A DNA stretch of 6,759 nt, taken from contig QHPZ01000039.1 in assembly GCA_003219225.1 (NCBI GenBank), positions 1 to 6,759 of the forward strand, read 5' to 3'. The DNA comes from Verrucomicrobiota bacterium (lineage in GTDB: Bacteria > Verrucomicrobiota > Verrucomicrobiia > Chthoniobacterales > UBA10450). The position numbers and the translations under genes are program-made. Within the stretch, counting starts at the first letter, position 1; every line of letters begins with the position of its first letter. Under the pieces are notes generated by a model. That model searched no databases and was not told the DNA's origin. It was given only the letters and a program-made list of their open reading frames with translations. Positions 1 to 6,471 of this stretch are shown piece by piece.

Positions 1-236
1 CGACCGGCGCGATTTACACGCTGGCCGCTTCGACCGCGTCAATGCCCATTGTCGGCCAATGGCACACGTTTGAAATCGAAGCAGTCGGCCCGAAGATCAC
101 CGTCCGTCTCAATGGCCAGGAAGTGAGCAAGCTCACGAATGGCACGCGGCGGGCGAAGGGATTCATCGGGCTGCAGAATCACCATGGCGGCTCGAAAGTG
201 CAATTTACCCGGTTGCGCCTAAAACACCTTCCATAA
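1..236 (+). CDS. C-terminal part of a DUF1080 (3-keto-disaccharide hydrolase / laminin-G-like) domain protein, 5'-truncated
   Basis: The reading frame is open from base 3 to the TAA at 234-236, giving 77 visible residues; the start lies off the left edge. The visible part has the C-terminal beta-sandwich pattern of DUF1080: GQWHTFEIEA, then a strand with the VRLNGQEV core, then GFIGLQNH, and finally a VQFTRLRLKHL strand just before the stop. In known members the matching pieces are the W-N-x-Y-E-I, L-N-G and G-x-I-G-L-Q-x-H motifs followed by F-R-N-I-R-I-K. Such domains occur in secreted proteins of Verrucomicrobiota, Planctomycetes and Bacteroidetes, and some act on 3-keto-sugars. The catalytic part and any signal peptide are not visible, so activity here is only a family-level guess. 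It runs in the same direction as the propeller genes with a 50-bp gap, so co-transcription is possible. Family call fairly sure; function unsure. Confidence 0.75.
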   Translation, partial: TGAIYTLAASTASMPIVGQWHTFEIEAVGPKITVRLNGQEVSKLTNGTRRAKGFIGLQNHHGGSKVQFTRLRLKHLP

Positions 237-276
237 GAATAGAGAATTCTTGTGACGCTGTTCGAAGATTTCAGGT

Positions 277-282
277 AAGGAG
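277..282 (+). promoter_or_regulatory. Shine-Dalgarno site of the first propeller gene
   Basis: AAGGAG lies four bases before the GTG at 287. It is the best ribosome binding site seen on the + strand. It decides the start, because a signal-peptide-like N-terminus begins exactly at that GTG. Confidence 0.75.
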
Positions 283-286
283 CCAA

Positions 287-1225
287 GTGAAACGTTTGGC
301 TCTCGTTATCGTCATCGCAGCAATCGGCAATTATCTCACCGCCGCTGAATCCGGTGACGCGCCGCTTCAATTGAAGCAGACAATCGCGCTGCCCGGGGTG
401 GAAGGACGGATTGATCACCTTGATCTTGACGCCGCGAACGAAAGATTGTTCGTCTGCGCGCTCGGTAACAATACCGCCGAAGTGCTCGACTTGCGCAAAG
501 GCGAGCGCGTCCACACGATCAGCGGTCTCGGATCACCACAGGGTCTCGTTTATATTTCCGAACTGAATCGCCTGTTCATCGCGAACGATAAAGGCGGCGT
601 TTGCCGGATCTACGACGCAAAAACATTCCAGGCAGTCGGAGAACTAGATCTTAAAGACGATGCCGACAATGTTCGTTACGACGATTCATCGAAGCGAATT
701 TACGTCGGATTTGGCAACGGCGGTATCGCGATCGTCAACGCGCCAGATGGAAAAGAGGTCGGTTCAATCAAACTTTCGGCGCATCCCGAAGCGTTCGAAC
801 TGGAAAAAAGGGGCAAGCGAATTTTCGTAAACGTTCCCAATTCCCGCCACGTAGCAGTAATCGATCGCGATAAGAGGGAAGTCGTCACGACTTGGAAAAC
901 AGATCTAGCCTTCGCAAATTTTCCAATGGCACTCGATGAAGCGAATCATCGATTGTTTATCGGGTGCCGTCTTCCAGCAAAGCTTGTCGTGCTTAACACA
1001 GAATCGGGCGACGTAGTCGCGATGCCAAGATCGACATCTCCGGCGATACCGATGACGTTTTCTACGACAGCAAGCGCCACCGCATCTACGCCATCTGTGG
1101 CGCGGGAAAGATCGACACCATCGAACAAACCGACACAAACAACTACAAAGCTGCTACCAAAATCGACACGGCGGACGGCGCGCGCACCGGACTTTTTGTG
1201 TCGGAGCGCGACACCTTGTTCGTAG
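287..1225 (+). CDS. Exported YncE-like (YVTN-type) beta-propeller protein, frameshifted near the C-terminus
   Basis: The frame starts at GTG 287 behind AAGGAG and ends at TAG 1223-1225 (312 codons). Residues 1-20 look like a Sec signal peptide: MKR, then a hydrophobic LALVIVIAAIG core, then an Ala-rich end. From about residue 38 there are repeated blades of roughly 45 residues, each with a pattern like R-L-F-V/I followed by a V-x-D/I-x-D turn, as in YncE-type seven-bladed propellers. Blade signatures include GRIDHLDLD, LFVCALGNN, DADNVRYDD, RIFVNVPN and NFPMALDEANHRLFIGC. After Ala245 the frame turns into a Thr/Ser/Pro/Arg-rich run unlike any blade, while the missing blades are found in another frame (1021-1281). 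Restoring one base near 1019-1023 would give about 331 residues. Relatives are periplasmic or secreted; the role is unknown. As written, the propeller lacks its closing blades and is probably unstable. An authentic pseudogene and a consensus error are both possible. Confidence 0.85.
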   Translation: MKRLALVIVIAAIGNYLTAAESGDAPLQLKQTIALPGVEGRIDHLDLDAANERLFVCALGNNTAEVLDLRKGERVHTISGLGSPQGLVYISELNRLFIANDKGGVCRIYDAKTFQAVGELDLKDDADNVRYDDSSKRIYVGFGNGGIAIVNAPDGKEVGSIKLSAHPEAFELEKRGKRIFVNVPNSRHVAVIDRDKREVVTTWKTDLAFANFPMALDEANHRLFIGCRLPAKLVVLNTESGDVVAMPRSTSPAIPMTFSTTASATASTPSVARERSTPSNKPTQTTTKLLPKSTRRTARAPDFLCRSATPCS

Positions 1226-1281
1226 CTGTTCCTCATCGCGGGTCGCAAAAGGCCGAGATCCGCGCTTATCGTGTCGAATAA
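1021..1281 (+). pseudogene. Displaced C-terminal part of the first propeller gene
   Basis: This frame gives 86 residues without a stop, ending at TAA 1279-1281. It has exactly what the upstream gene lacks. Recognisable pieces are GDTDDVFYDSKRHRIYAI, then GKIDTIEQ, then a GARTGLFVSE strand with DTLFVAVPHRG, and a final AEIRAYRVE strand. The D-D-x-F-Y-D, G-A-R-T and V-A-V-P-H-R-G pieces are, from memory, the normal last blades of this propeller family. The junction with the upstream frame falls at about 1019-1023, where one base appears to be missing. There is no start signal of its own, so it is not a separate gene. Confidence 0.8.
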
Positions 1282-1297
1282 TTTTGTAATTTGTCGT

Positions 1298-2299
1298 ATG
1301 AACCGTGCATTGAAATTTGCCAAAGTTGGCGCAATCGGATCCATCCAAATCGTTTTGGCCTCGAGTGCAGTGATGAAAGCGCGCGCCGCCGACTCGAATT
1401 ACGAACTCAAACCAATCTCGCTTCCGGGCGCGACCGGCGCGGTCGCGCTTGATTATTTCGCCTACGACCGTGCGACTGGAAAATTATGGGTGCCGGCGAG
1501 CAATACTGGCAGCCTCGATGTCATCGATGAAAAAACGGATGCGGTAACGCAGGTCACCGGATTTAAAACCGGCGAGATCGAACGACGCGGACGCAAAGTC
1601 ACGCTCGGTCCAACGGCAGCCAGTATCGGCGACGGCGTTGTTTACATCGGCAATCGCGGCGACGCGACGCTCTGCGTAATCGACGCGAAAACTCTTGCAT
1701 GCGGGGAATGTGTACCGCTTTCAACCGATCACAGCGTCACGCCGGACGGTGTGCTTTACGTGGCCGCAACTAAAGAAGTTTGGATCACAACGCGACCTGT
1801 TTCGAGCAGCAATGCTGAGGCGGCTAAGGTTCTGCAAGTTTTCGACGCTTCAGATCCGCGGCATTTGAAATGGAAAACGAAAATTCCGCTGGATGGTTTA
1901 GCGGAAGGCTATGCGGTTGATAACGGCCGCGGCCTTTTTTATACCAACGTCGAGGGACCCAGCTCGACCATCGCGATTGATGTGCGCACGAAGAAAATCG
2001 TTGCGAAATGGAACCCCGGCAGCGCGGAGGTTGGCGGCCTGACCCTGGACTCTTCCCGAAGATTTCTTTTCGTAGCTTGCGGCGATCACGTCGTGAATCT
2101 CGACGCCGGCCACGATGGAAAAATTCTCGATTCAATTCAAACGGGCACCGGCCTGGATAACATCGACTATTCAGCGGAGAAAAAGATTCTATACGCTGCT
2201 GCTTCGCAAGCCGCGACGTTGACGATTGCTGAAGTTGGGGACGACGGAAAATTCCACCTTAAGGCGACGGTGCCGGCAAAGGCGAAGCGGCCTATCTGA
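1298..2299 (+). CDS. Second exported YncE-like beta-propeller protein, C-terminal frame disrupted
   Basis: From ATG 1298 the product is 333 residues, ending at TGA 2297-2299. A GTG at 1271 would add nine residues and overlap the restored end of the previous gene. I prefer 1298 because MNRALKFAK followed by a hydrophobic stretch and KARA-AD (about residues 1-31) makes a normal signal peptide. No Shine-Dalgarno is visible for either start, so coupling to the preceding gene is possible. Propeller strands follow: VALDYFAYDRATGKLWVPA, GSLDVID, VVYIGNRGDATLCVID, GVLYVAATKEVWITT, EGYAVDNGRGLFYTN, RRFLFVACGDHVVNLDAGHDG and a GLDNIDYSAEKKILYAAA strand. It is a distinct subfamily from the gene before it, not a recent tandem copy. 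The last residues (AKAKRPI) depart from the expected closing blade, which resumes in another frame at 2281-2343. Biochemical function is unknown. Confidence 0.85.
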   Translation: MNRALKFAKVGAIGSIQIVLASSAVMKARAADSNYELKPISLPGATGAVALDYFAYDRATGKLWVPASNTGSLDVIDEKTDAVTQVTGFKTGEIERRGRKVTLGPTAASIGDGVVYIGNRGDATLCVIDAKTLACGECVPLSTDHSVTPDGVLYVAATKEVWITTRPVSSSNAEAAKVLQVFDASDPRHLKWKTKIPLDGLAEGYAVDNGRGLFYTNVEGPSSTIAIDVRTKKIVAKWNPGSAEVGGLTLDSSRRFLFVACGDHVVNLDAGHDGKILDSIQTGTGLDNIDYSAEKKILYAAASQAATLTIAEVGDDGKFHLKATVPAKAKRPI

Positions 2300-2343
2300 T
2301 CGATCCGGCGGAAGGCCGAATCCTGAAGCTAATACCCAAATAA
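2281..2343 (+). pseudogene. Out-of-frame closing strand of the second propeller gene
   Basis: In the frame shifted relative to the upstream gene, this segment reads GEAAYLIDPAEGRILKLIPK and then TAA at 2341-2343. An A-Y-L-x-D followed by G-R-I-L-x-L near the stop is the usual last strand pair of YncE-type propellers. In the relatives I remember, about 8-10 residues (a G-A-R-N-A-V-V-like strand) lie between the ATVP reached upstream and this tail, and they are absent here. So a small deletion not divisible by three is more likely than a single lost base. The segment is short, so moderate confidence only. Confidence 0.6.
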
Positions 2344-2368
2344 CTCGGCGCAGTTCTTTTCAGGCGCG

Positions 2369-5300
2369 TCACTGCCTCGTGGCCTTCGGTTCGAAAATCG
2401 CGAGCAATGCGGGAAGCACGATTAACACGAGCGGCAAAGAGAAAATCAGTCCCGAAATAATCGCGATGGCCAGGGGTTGTTGCATCGCTGCGCCGTGACC
2501 GATTCCCAGTGCCAGCGGGAGCAAAGCAAGAATGGCAGCGAAGGTGGTCATTAGAATCGCGCGCATCCGATTAAGTCCTGCGAGGATCAAGCGGTCCTCG
2601 CTGGCGGGCAGTGAACGAAACTCCGAGTAATAAAAAATCGCGATCTCGGTAACGATTCCCACAATCATGGTCATCCCCATGCGTGACGTGATGTTGAATT
2701 CGGTGCCGGTGACCCAGAGGCCGACGAAAACTCCGGCGACCGAAAATAACGGGACGAGCAACATCGCAAAGGCGACGCGGAAACTTTCGTAAAGAAAAAG
2801 CAGAAGCAGAAAAACAAGAATGATGGCCGCAATCAAAATGATGGTAAGACCGCGGAAGGCAATCTGCTGTTGTTCGTAAAGTCCGCCGAAAGTGTAAAGC
2901 ACGTTGTTCGGAATCACGCGCGAGCTCGCGAGTTTTTGTTTCACTTCGCGAACAGTCGATCCGAGATCGCGGCCGCTGATGCGCGCGGTCACTGCAACCA
3001 TCCGTTTGAGATCGTCACGCATAATTTCGGGCTGGCCGCTCAACGGAATGAGCGTGGCGACACGTTTCAGCGGAAACAAGTGACCATCGGGCGCGCGCAA
3101 GAGGAGATTGTCGATGTTGCGCATGGTTTCGCGGGCATCGCGCGGAATCCAAACGCGCACGCCGATTAGTTTTGGTCCCTGTTGAACGTGCGTGGTCACG
3201 TTGCCGGTCAAAAAATCGTTGAGCGCTTTGGTGACCGCCTCCGGATCCATGCCTTCGAGCGCGACCTTGACCCGGTCCACCTGGATGTTGAGCGCATCGC
3301 CTGCTGGAACGATCCCGTCTTTTACTTCGACCACGCCGCGAACCTTCGAAATCGTGTCAGCCACTTTCGGCGGCAACGTGCGCAGAAGTTCTTCGTCGTC
3401 GGAATAGAGTTTGATCTCGATCGGTTGCGGCACGCTGGTCAGGTCGCCGATCAAGTCCTCCATCAGCTGCAAAAGTTCGACTTGAAGACCGGGAATATGT
3501 TTCTCGATTTCATCACGGACATCGTTCATGACTTCTTCAATCCCGCGACGCGGAAACGGTTTTAAACGAACAAAGAAATCGCCGATGTTCGCTTCAGTGA
3601 TGCCGCCGCCGAGCTGCAGTCCGGTTCGACGCGAGTAGGTCTGGACTTCGGGAGTTTCCTGTAAAACTGATTCGACCTGGCGCAACAGCCGATCAGTCTC
3701 GGCCAGTGAAGTGCCGGGCGGTGAAATGTAATCGAGAATGAAACCGCCCTCGTCCATTACCGGCATGAAACCGGACTCAACATTTTGGAATGCGATGAAG
3801 CCCAGCAATAGTAGTGGGACCAAAAAGACGATGACGAACCGCGGCTGGCTAAGAAGTCGCGGCATTCTCTCGCGATAAATCTCGTGCACGCGACGGGTGA
3901 AAGATCCGCCCTCCTCGATATGGGCGTCTCTTTTTTTTAGAAAGGCCGCGCACAATATCGGCACTGCGAGCCAGGCCACGATAAACGAAATGATGAGACT
4001 CACTGCCATTGTTAGGGAAAGGGCCTTGAAAAAAGCGCCCGCAACCCCGCTGAGAAACGCCAGCGGTGTGAAAATAATGATTGTGGCCGCAGAGGAACCT
4101 GCCAATGGATTTGTGAATTCGCGGGCGGCATCGAGCACTCTCGATTGCGGATCGCCTTCACGCGCGCCTCGCACACGACGCACGATGTGCTCGACCATGA
4201 CAATTCCATCATCAATGACGAGGCCGACCGCCGCTGCCATTCCGCCCAGCGTCATGATGTTGAAACTCATTTTCAGGACGTAGAGAAGGACGATCGTGGC
4301 GGCGAGCACCGCTGGTACCGTCAGAATTGCAATCAACATTACCTTCCAGTCACGCAGGAAAATCAGCAGAACAATCGCGGCCAGAACCATTCCGATCAGG
4401 ATTGCATCGCGCGTGCTGTGTTCGGATGCGACGATCAGATCGCTCTGGTCGTACCAGTCGGCGATCTTCACGCCCTCGGGAATTTGTTTCTTAATTTCGC
4501 GTAACTTGTCTCTGATGCCGTGCGCGATCTCTACCGTGTTCCCCGACGGCTGCTGATAGACCTGGAAAAGAACGGCGTCGTGACCGTCGGCGGTGACACG
4601 AACCCACTGCGGTTCGGTTGAGTGTTCAATCGTGGCGACGTCATCGAGTAAGACCACACCGTCGGGCGTCGAGCGCAACACCGTGTGTTCGATTTCGTCG
4701 AACTTTTTGAAACGTGTGTCCGAAACGACGAGATAAAGTTTGTCGTACTGCTCCAGCCGCCCGACCGCGACCAAAACATTCGAGGCTGACAGTGCGCTGG
4801 CGATTTCAGCCAGCGTCATCTTAAAGGATTGCAACTTATCAGGATCGACCGTAACGCGATACTCTTCGACGCGACCGCCTTGAACGCCGACTCGCGCAAC
4901 TCCCGAGACCGTGGAAAGGGCGGGACGCAGACTGTAAAGAGCGAGATCGCGCAGCTCGACCAATGAATGTGAATCAGAAGTCAGGCTGTATGCGATGACC
5001 GGAAACACGGTCGGATCCATGCGTTCGACTTCAAACGAACTGCCTGGCGGGAGGCTCGGGAGAATTTTGTTCACCTGCGACTGGCATTGGAGCATGGCCG
5101 AGATCATGTCCTCGCCCCAATTGAAGTTCACCGAGATCTCGGACGTGCCGCGACTGGTTGTCGATCTTAAGTTGCGCACGCCGGGAATCGCGCGCACCGC
5201 TTCCTCGACCGGCGTCGTAACTTCAACCGTCATCTGCTCGGCCGGTCGATCGCCGGCATCGAGCGTGATGCGCACGCGCGGGAAGCTCACCTGCGGAAAA

Positions 5301-5407
5301 AGTGAGACTGGTAGTGAAAAGCTAGCGACTGCGCCCGCAAGCGCGAGCGCACCAAGCAGAAACAAAATAGAACGCGCATGGCTGTGCGCCCACGCGGCGA
5401 AGCTCAT
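2369..5407 (-). CDS. RND-superfamily efflux permease (inner-membrane component of a tripartite pump)
   Basis: Complete, 1012 residues, a normal RND length. The fold is the standard duplicated one: TM1 at about 13-31, a large periplasmic porter loop to about 330, TM2-TM6 at about 333-490, TM7 at about 524-541, a second porter loop to about 852, and TM8-TM12 at about 854-1004. TM4 has VGLVIDDGIVMVEH with Asp399-Asp400, the proton-carrying pair of AcrB-like pumps. TM11 keeps Arg947 and Thr954 in RMRAILMTT. TM10 reads VGIVTEIAIFYYSE, with Glu921 where AcrB has Lys940; CusA also has Glu there. The porter domain resembles the CzcA/CusA side in places (IPGVRNLRS; GDLTSVPQPIEIKL), but the CusA copper methionine in the last motif is apparently not conserved. 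Substrate unknown: drug, lipid or organic compound are as possible as metal. The ATG shares bases with the stop of the adaptor gene. No frame damage is seen, even across an A8 coding tract. Confidence 0.95.
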   Translation of the reverse strand: MSFAAWAHSHARSILFLLGALALAGAVASFSLPVSLFPQVSFPRVRITLDAGDRPAEQMTVEVTTPVEEAVRAIPGVRNLRSTTSRGTSEISVNFNWGEDMISAMLQCQSQVNKILPSLPPGSSFEVERMDPTVFPVIAYSLTSDSHSLVELRDLALYSLRPALSTVSGVARVGVQGGRVEEYRVTVDPDKLQSFKMTLAEIASALSASNVLVAVGRLEQYDKLYLVVSDTRFKKFDEIEHTVLRSTPDGVVLLDDVATIEHSTEPQWVRVTADGHDAVLFQVYQQPSGNTVEIAHGIRDKLREIKKQIPEGVKIADWYDQSDLIVASEHSTRDAILIGMVLAAIVLLIFLRDWKVMLIAILTVPAVLAATIVLLYVLKMSFNIMTLGGMAAAVGLVIDDGIVMVEHIVRRVRGAREGDPQSRVLDAAREFTNPLAGSSAATIIIFTPLAFLSGVAGAFFKALSLTMAVSLIISFIVAWLAVPILCAAFLKKRDAHIEEGGSFTRRVHEIYRERMPRLLSQPRFVIVFLVPLLLLGFIAFQNVESGFMPVMDEGGFILDYISPPGTSLAETDRLLRQVESVLQETPEVQTYSRRTGLQLGGGITEANIGDFFVRLKPFPRRGIEEVMNDVRDEIEKHIPGLQVELLQLMEDLIGDLTSVPQPIEIKLYSDDEELLRTLPPKVADTISKVRGVVEVKDGIVPAGDALNIQVDRVKVALEGMDPEAVTKALNDFLTGNVTTHVQQGPKLIGVRVWIPRDARETMRNIDNLLLRAPDGHLFPLKRVATLIPLSGQPEIMRDDLKRMVAVTARISGRDLGSTVREVKQKLASSRVIPNNVLYTFGGLYEQQQIAFRGLTIILIAAIILVFLLLLFLYESFRVAFAMLLVPLFSVAGVFVGLWVTGTEFNITSRMGMTMIVGIVTEIAIFYYSEFRSLPASEDRLILAGLNRMRAILMTTFAAILALLPLALGIGHGAAMQQPLAIAIISGLIFSLPLVLIVLPALLAIFEPKATRQ
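5404..5407 (-). promoter_or_regulatory. ATGA stop/start overlap, adaptor to permease
   Basis: On the - strand the sequence ATGA holds both the permease start codon and the TGA stop of the adaptor. This arrangement favours translational coupling by re-initiation and supports a single mRNA. Confidence 0.85.
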
Positions 5408-6471
5408 TTCTTAATCTGGACGGCCATGCCATCTTCGAGCTCATAATTTCCAACCGTCACGGCCTGGTCGCCTTCATGCAGGTCGTCCGCGAGCACTTGG
5501 ATTTCTTTTGGATTTTCCGCACCGATCTTCACCGTGTGCTTAGTGGCATGATTCTTCGCCACGGTGAAGACCTCAAACTCGCGCGATTCGTTAGGCAAAA
5601 CGGCCGATCGCGGTACGACCAACGCATCTTTCTCGGTCCGCTGAATCTCGCCGCGCACGTAGCCATCCAGCAATAGCTTTGTTCCCTTGGGCAACGCGAC
5701 GTAAACATCGACAAGTCGCGTCGTCGGATCGATCCGGCGCGTGACCAGACGGATAGAGCCATCCACTTTCGCTGCGGTGGGATCGTTCACCGGCACAATG
5801 GTAATGGGCTCACGCTCTTGCGCGGCCGAAAGATCTTCCGCTTCCACGCCGAGCTTCACTTCAATTTCGTTCTCGGCAACGATTTCAACCAGCGGACCGC
5901 CGGGCGGAACAATCTGGCCGTCTTGGGCGTCGACTTTGGCAATCACGCCCGACATGTCGGAGTGAATGCGGTTGTCACCTCCCGCGCCGGCGCGTTGAAG
6001 AGCGGTGAGCTGCGCCTCCGCGTCCCGCGCCGTTTTTTCCGCTGCACTCAAGTCCTGATTTGTCGCGAGCTTCAAATTGAAACGCTCCTGTGTCTGCTTG
6101 AATTCCTTCCGCGCGGCTTCGGCCGCGTTCTTGGCTTGTTGGAATTGCACTTGCGCCCCGGGGCTCAGTTCAATCTCGATCAGTGGATCGTTTTCTTGCA
6201 CGAATTGGCCGGGCGCGACCAGGATGTGCCGCACGCGCGTTTCGAAAGCGATTGATACGGAATGCGTCTTTCCCGGCTGCGCGACCACGCTGCCGTAAAC
6301 AACCACTGTTTCGGTGATGGTTTTTCGTTCCACTTTCGCGACCTGCACTTGCGGAACCGGGCCCGCCTTTTTTTCCTCTTTTCCGACCCCGAATCGCTGC
6401 GCGACCCAGACCAGCCCGCCGGCGATCAAGACGACGGCGATCGCGCCGATGATGATGCGTTTCCTACTCAT
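5404..6471 (-). CDS. RND periplasmic adaptor (membrane fusion protein, HlyD/AcrA type)
   Basis: Complete, 355 residues. It bridges the permease to the outer-membrane factor across the periplasm. Residues about 5-25 (RIIIGAIAVVLIAGGLVWVA) form an N-terminal membrane anchor; there is no lipobox cysteine, so it is not a lipoprotein of the AcrA kind. The order then fits the family: first lipoyl half at about 75-101 (VRHILVAPGQFVQENDPLIEI), an Ala/Gln/Glu-rich alpha-helical hairpin at about 105-160, second lipoyl half at about 168-200 (SGVIAKVDAQDGQIVPPGGPL), a beta-barrel at about 202-278 and a membrane-proximal domain to the end. The GQ-V and DGQIVPPGGPL turns are typical lipoyl hallmarks. It overlaps its neighbours on both sides by ATGA. 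No metal-binding Met/His/Cys clusters are visible, so a CusB-like copper role is not supported. Confidence 0.93.
   Translation of the reverse strand: MSRKRIIIGAIAVVLIAGGLVWVAQRFGVGKEEKKAGPVPQVQVAKVERKTITETVVVYGSVVAQPGKTHSVSIAFETRVRHILVAPGQFVQENDPLIEIELSPGAQVQFQQAKNAAEAARKEFKQTQERFNLKLATNQDLSAAEKTARDAEAQLTALQRAGAGGDNRIHSDMSGVIAKVDAQDGQIVPPGGPLVEIVAENEIEVKLGVEAEDLSAAQEREPITIVPVNDPTAAKVDGSIRLVTRRIDPTTRLVDVYVALPKGTKLLLDGYVRGEIQRTEKDALVVPRSAVLPNESREFEVFTVAKNHATKHTVKIGAENPKEIQVLADDLHEGDQAVTVGNYELEDGMAVQIKK
6468..6471 (-). promoter_or_regulatory. ATGA stop/start overlap, outer-membrane factor to adaptor
   Basis: The TGA of the outer-membrane factor gene and the ATG of the adaptor share bases in ATGA on the - strand. 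It is the same junction as the one between adaptor and permease, and suggests tight coupling across all three pump genes. Confidence 0.85.

Noticed and set aside
235..251. Small inverted repeat AAGAAT / ATTCTT with a 5-base loop just after the DUF1080-like stop
   Set aside because: Six A/T-rich pairs with no T-run make a very weak hairpin; not enough for a terminator or operator.
1019..1030. Programmed ribosomal frameshift as the cause of the first frame break
   Set aside because: No slippery heptamer, no Shine-Dalgarno-like stimulator and no clear downstream stem are visible at the junction.
1271..1297. GTG at 1271 as start of the second propeller gene
   Set aside because: It would put nine polar or mixed residues in front of a good signal peptide, has no ribosome site, and overlaps the restored end of the first gene; ATG 1298 is preferred, though not proven.
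946..1344. Open - strand frame of 132 codons across the end of the first propeller gene
   Set aside because: It lies opposite a segment with clear propeller homology in + frames, has no recognisable domain, and reads as an Arg/Val/Ala-rich shadow.
2344..2370. Possible bidirectional terminator between the convergent genes (GGCGC ... GGCGCG around a TTCTTTT)
   Set aside because: The GCGC parts are short and self-complementary, the arms do not extend, and there is no proper T-run after a stem.
3182..3565. Open + strand frame of 127 codons opposite the permease gene
   Set aside because: Antisense to conserved porter-domain sequence; composition rich in His, Phe, Arg and Asp is typical of a shadow frame and there is no ribosome site.
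3897..4504. Overlapping + strand frames of 119-128 codons opposite permease TM segments
   Set aside because: They mirror highly conserved TM2-TM6 codons of the RND gene; no domain or start signal supports them.
5818..6255. Open + strand frame of 145 codons opposite the adaptor gene
   Set aside because: The - strand frame has full adaptor domain order, so this is its shadow.
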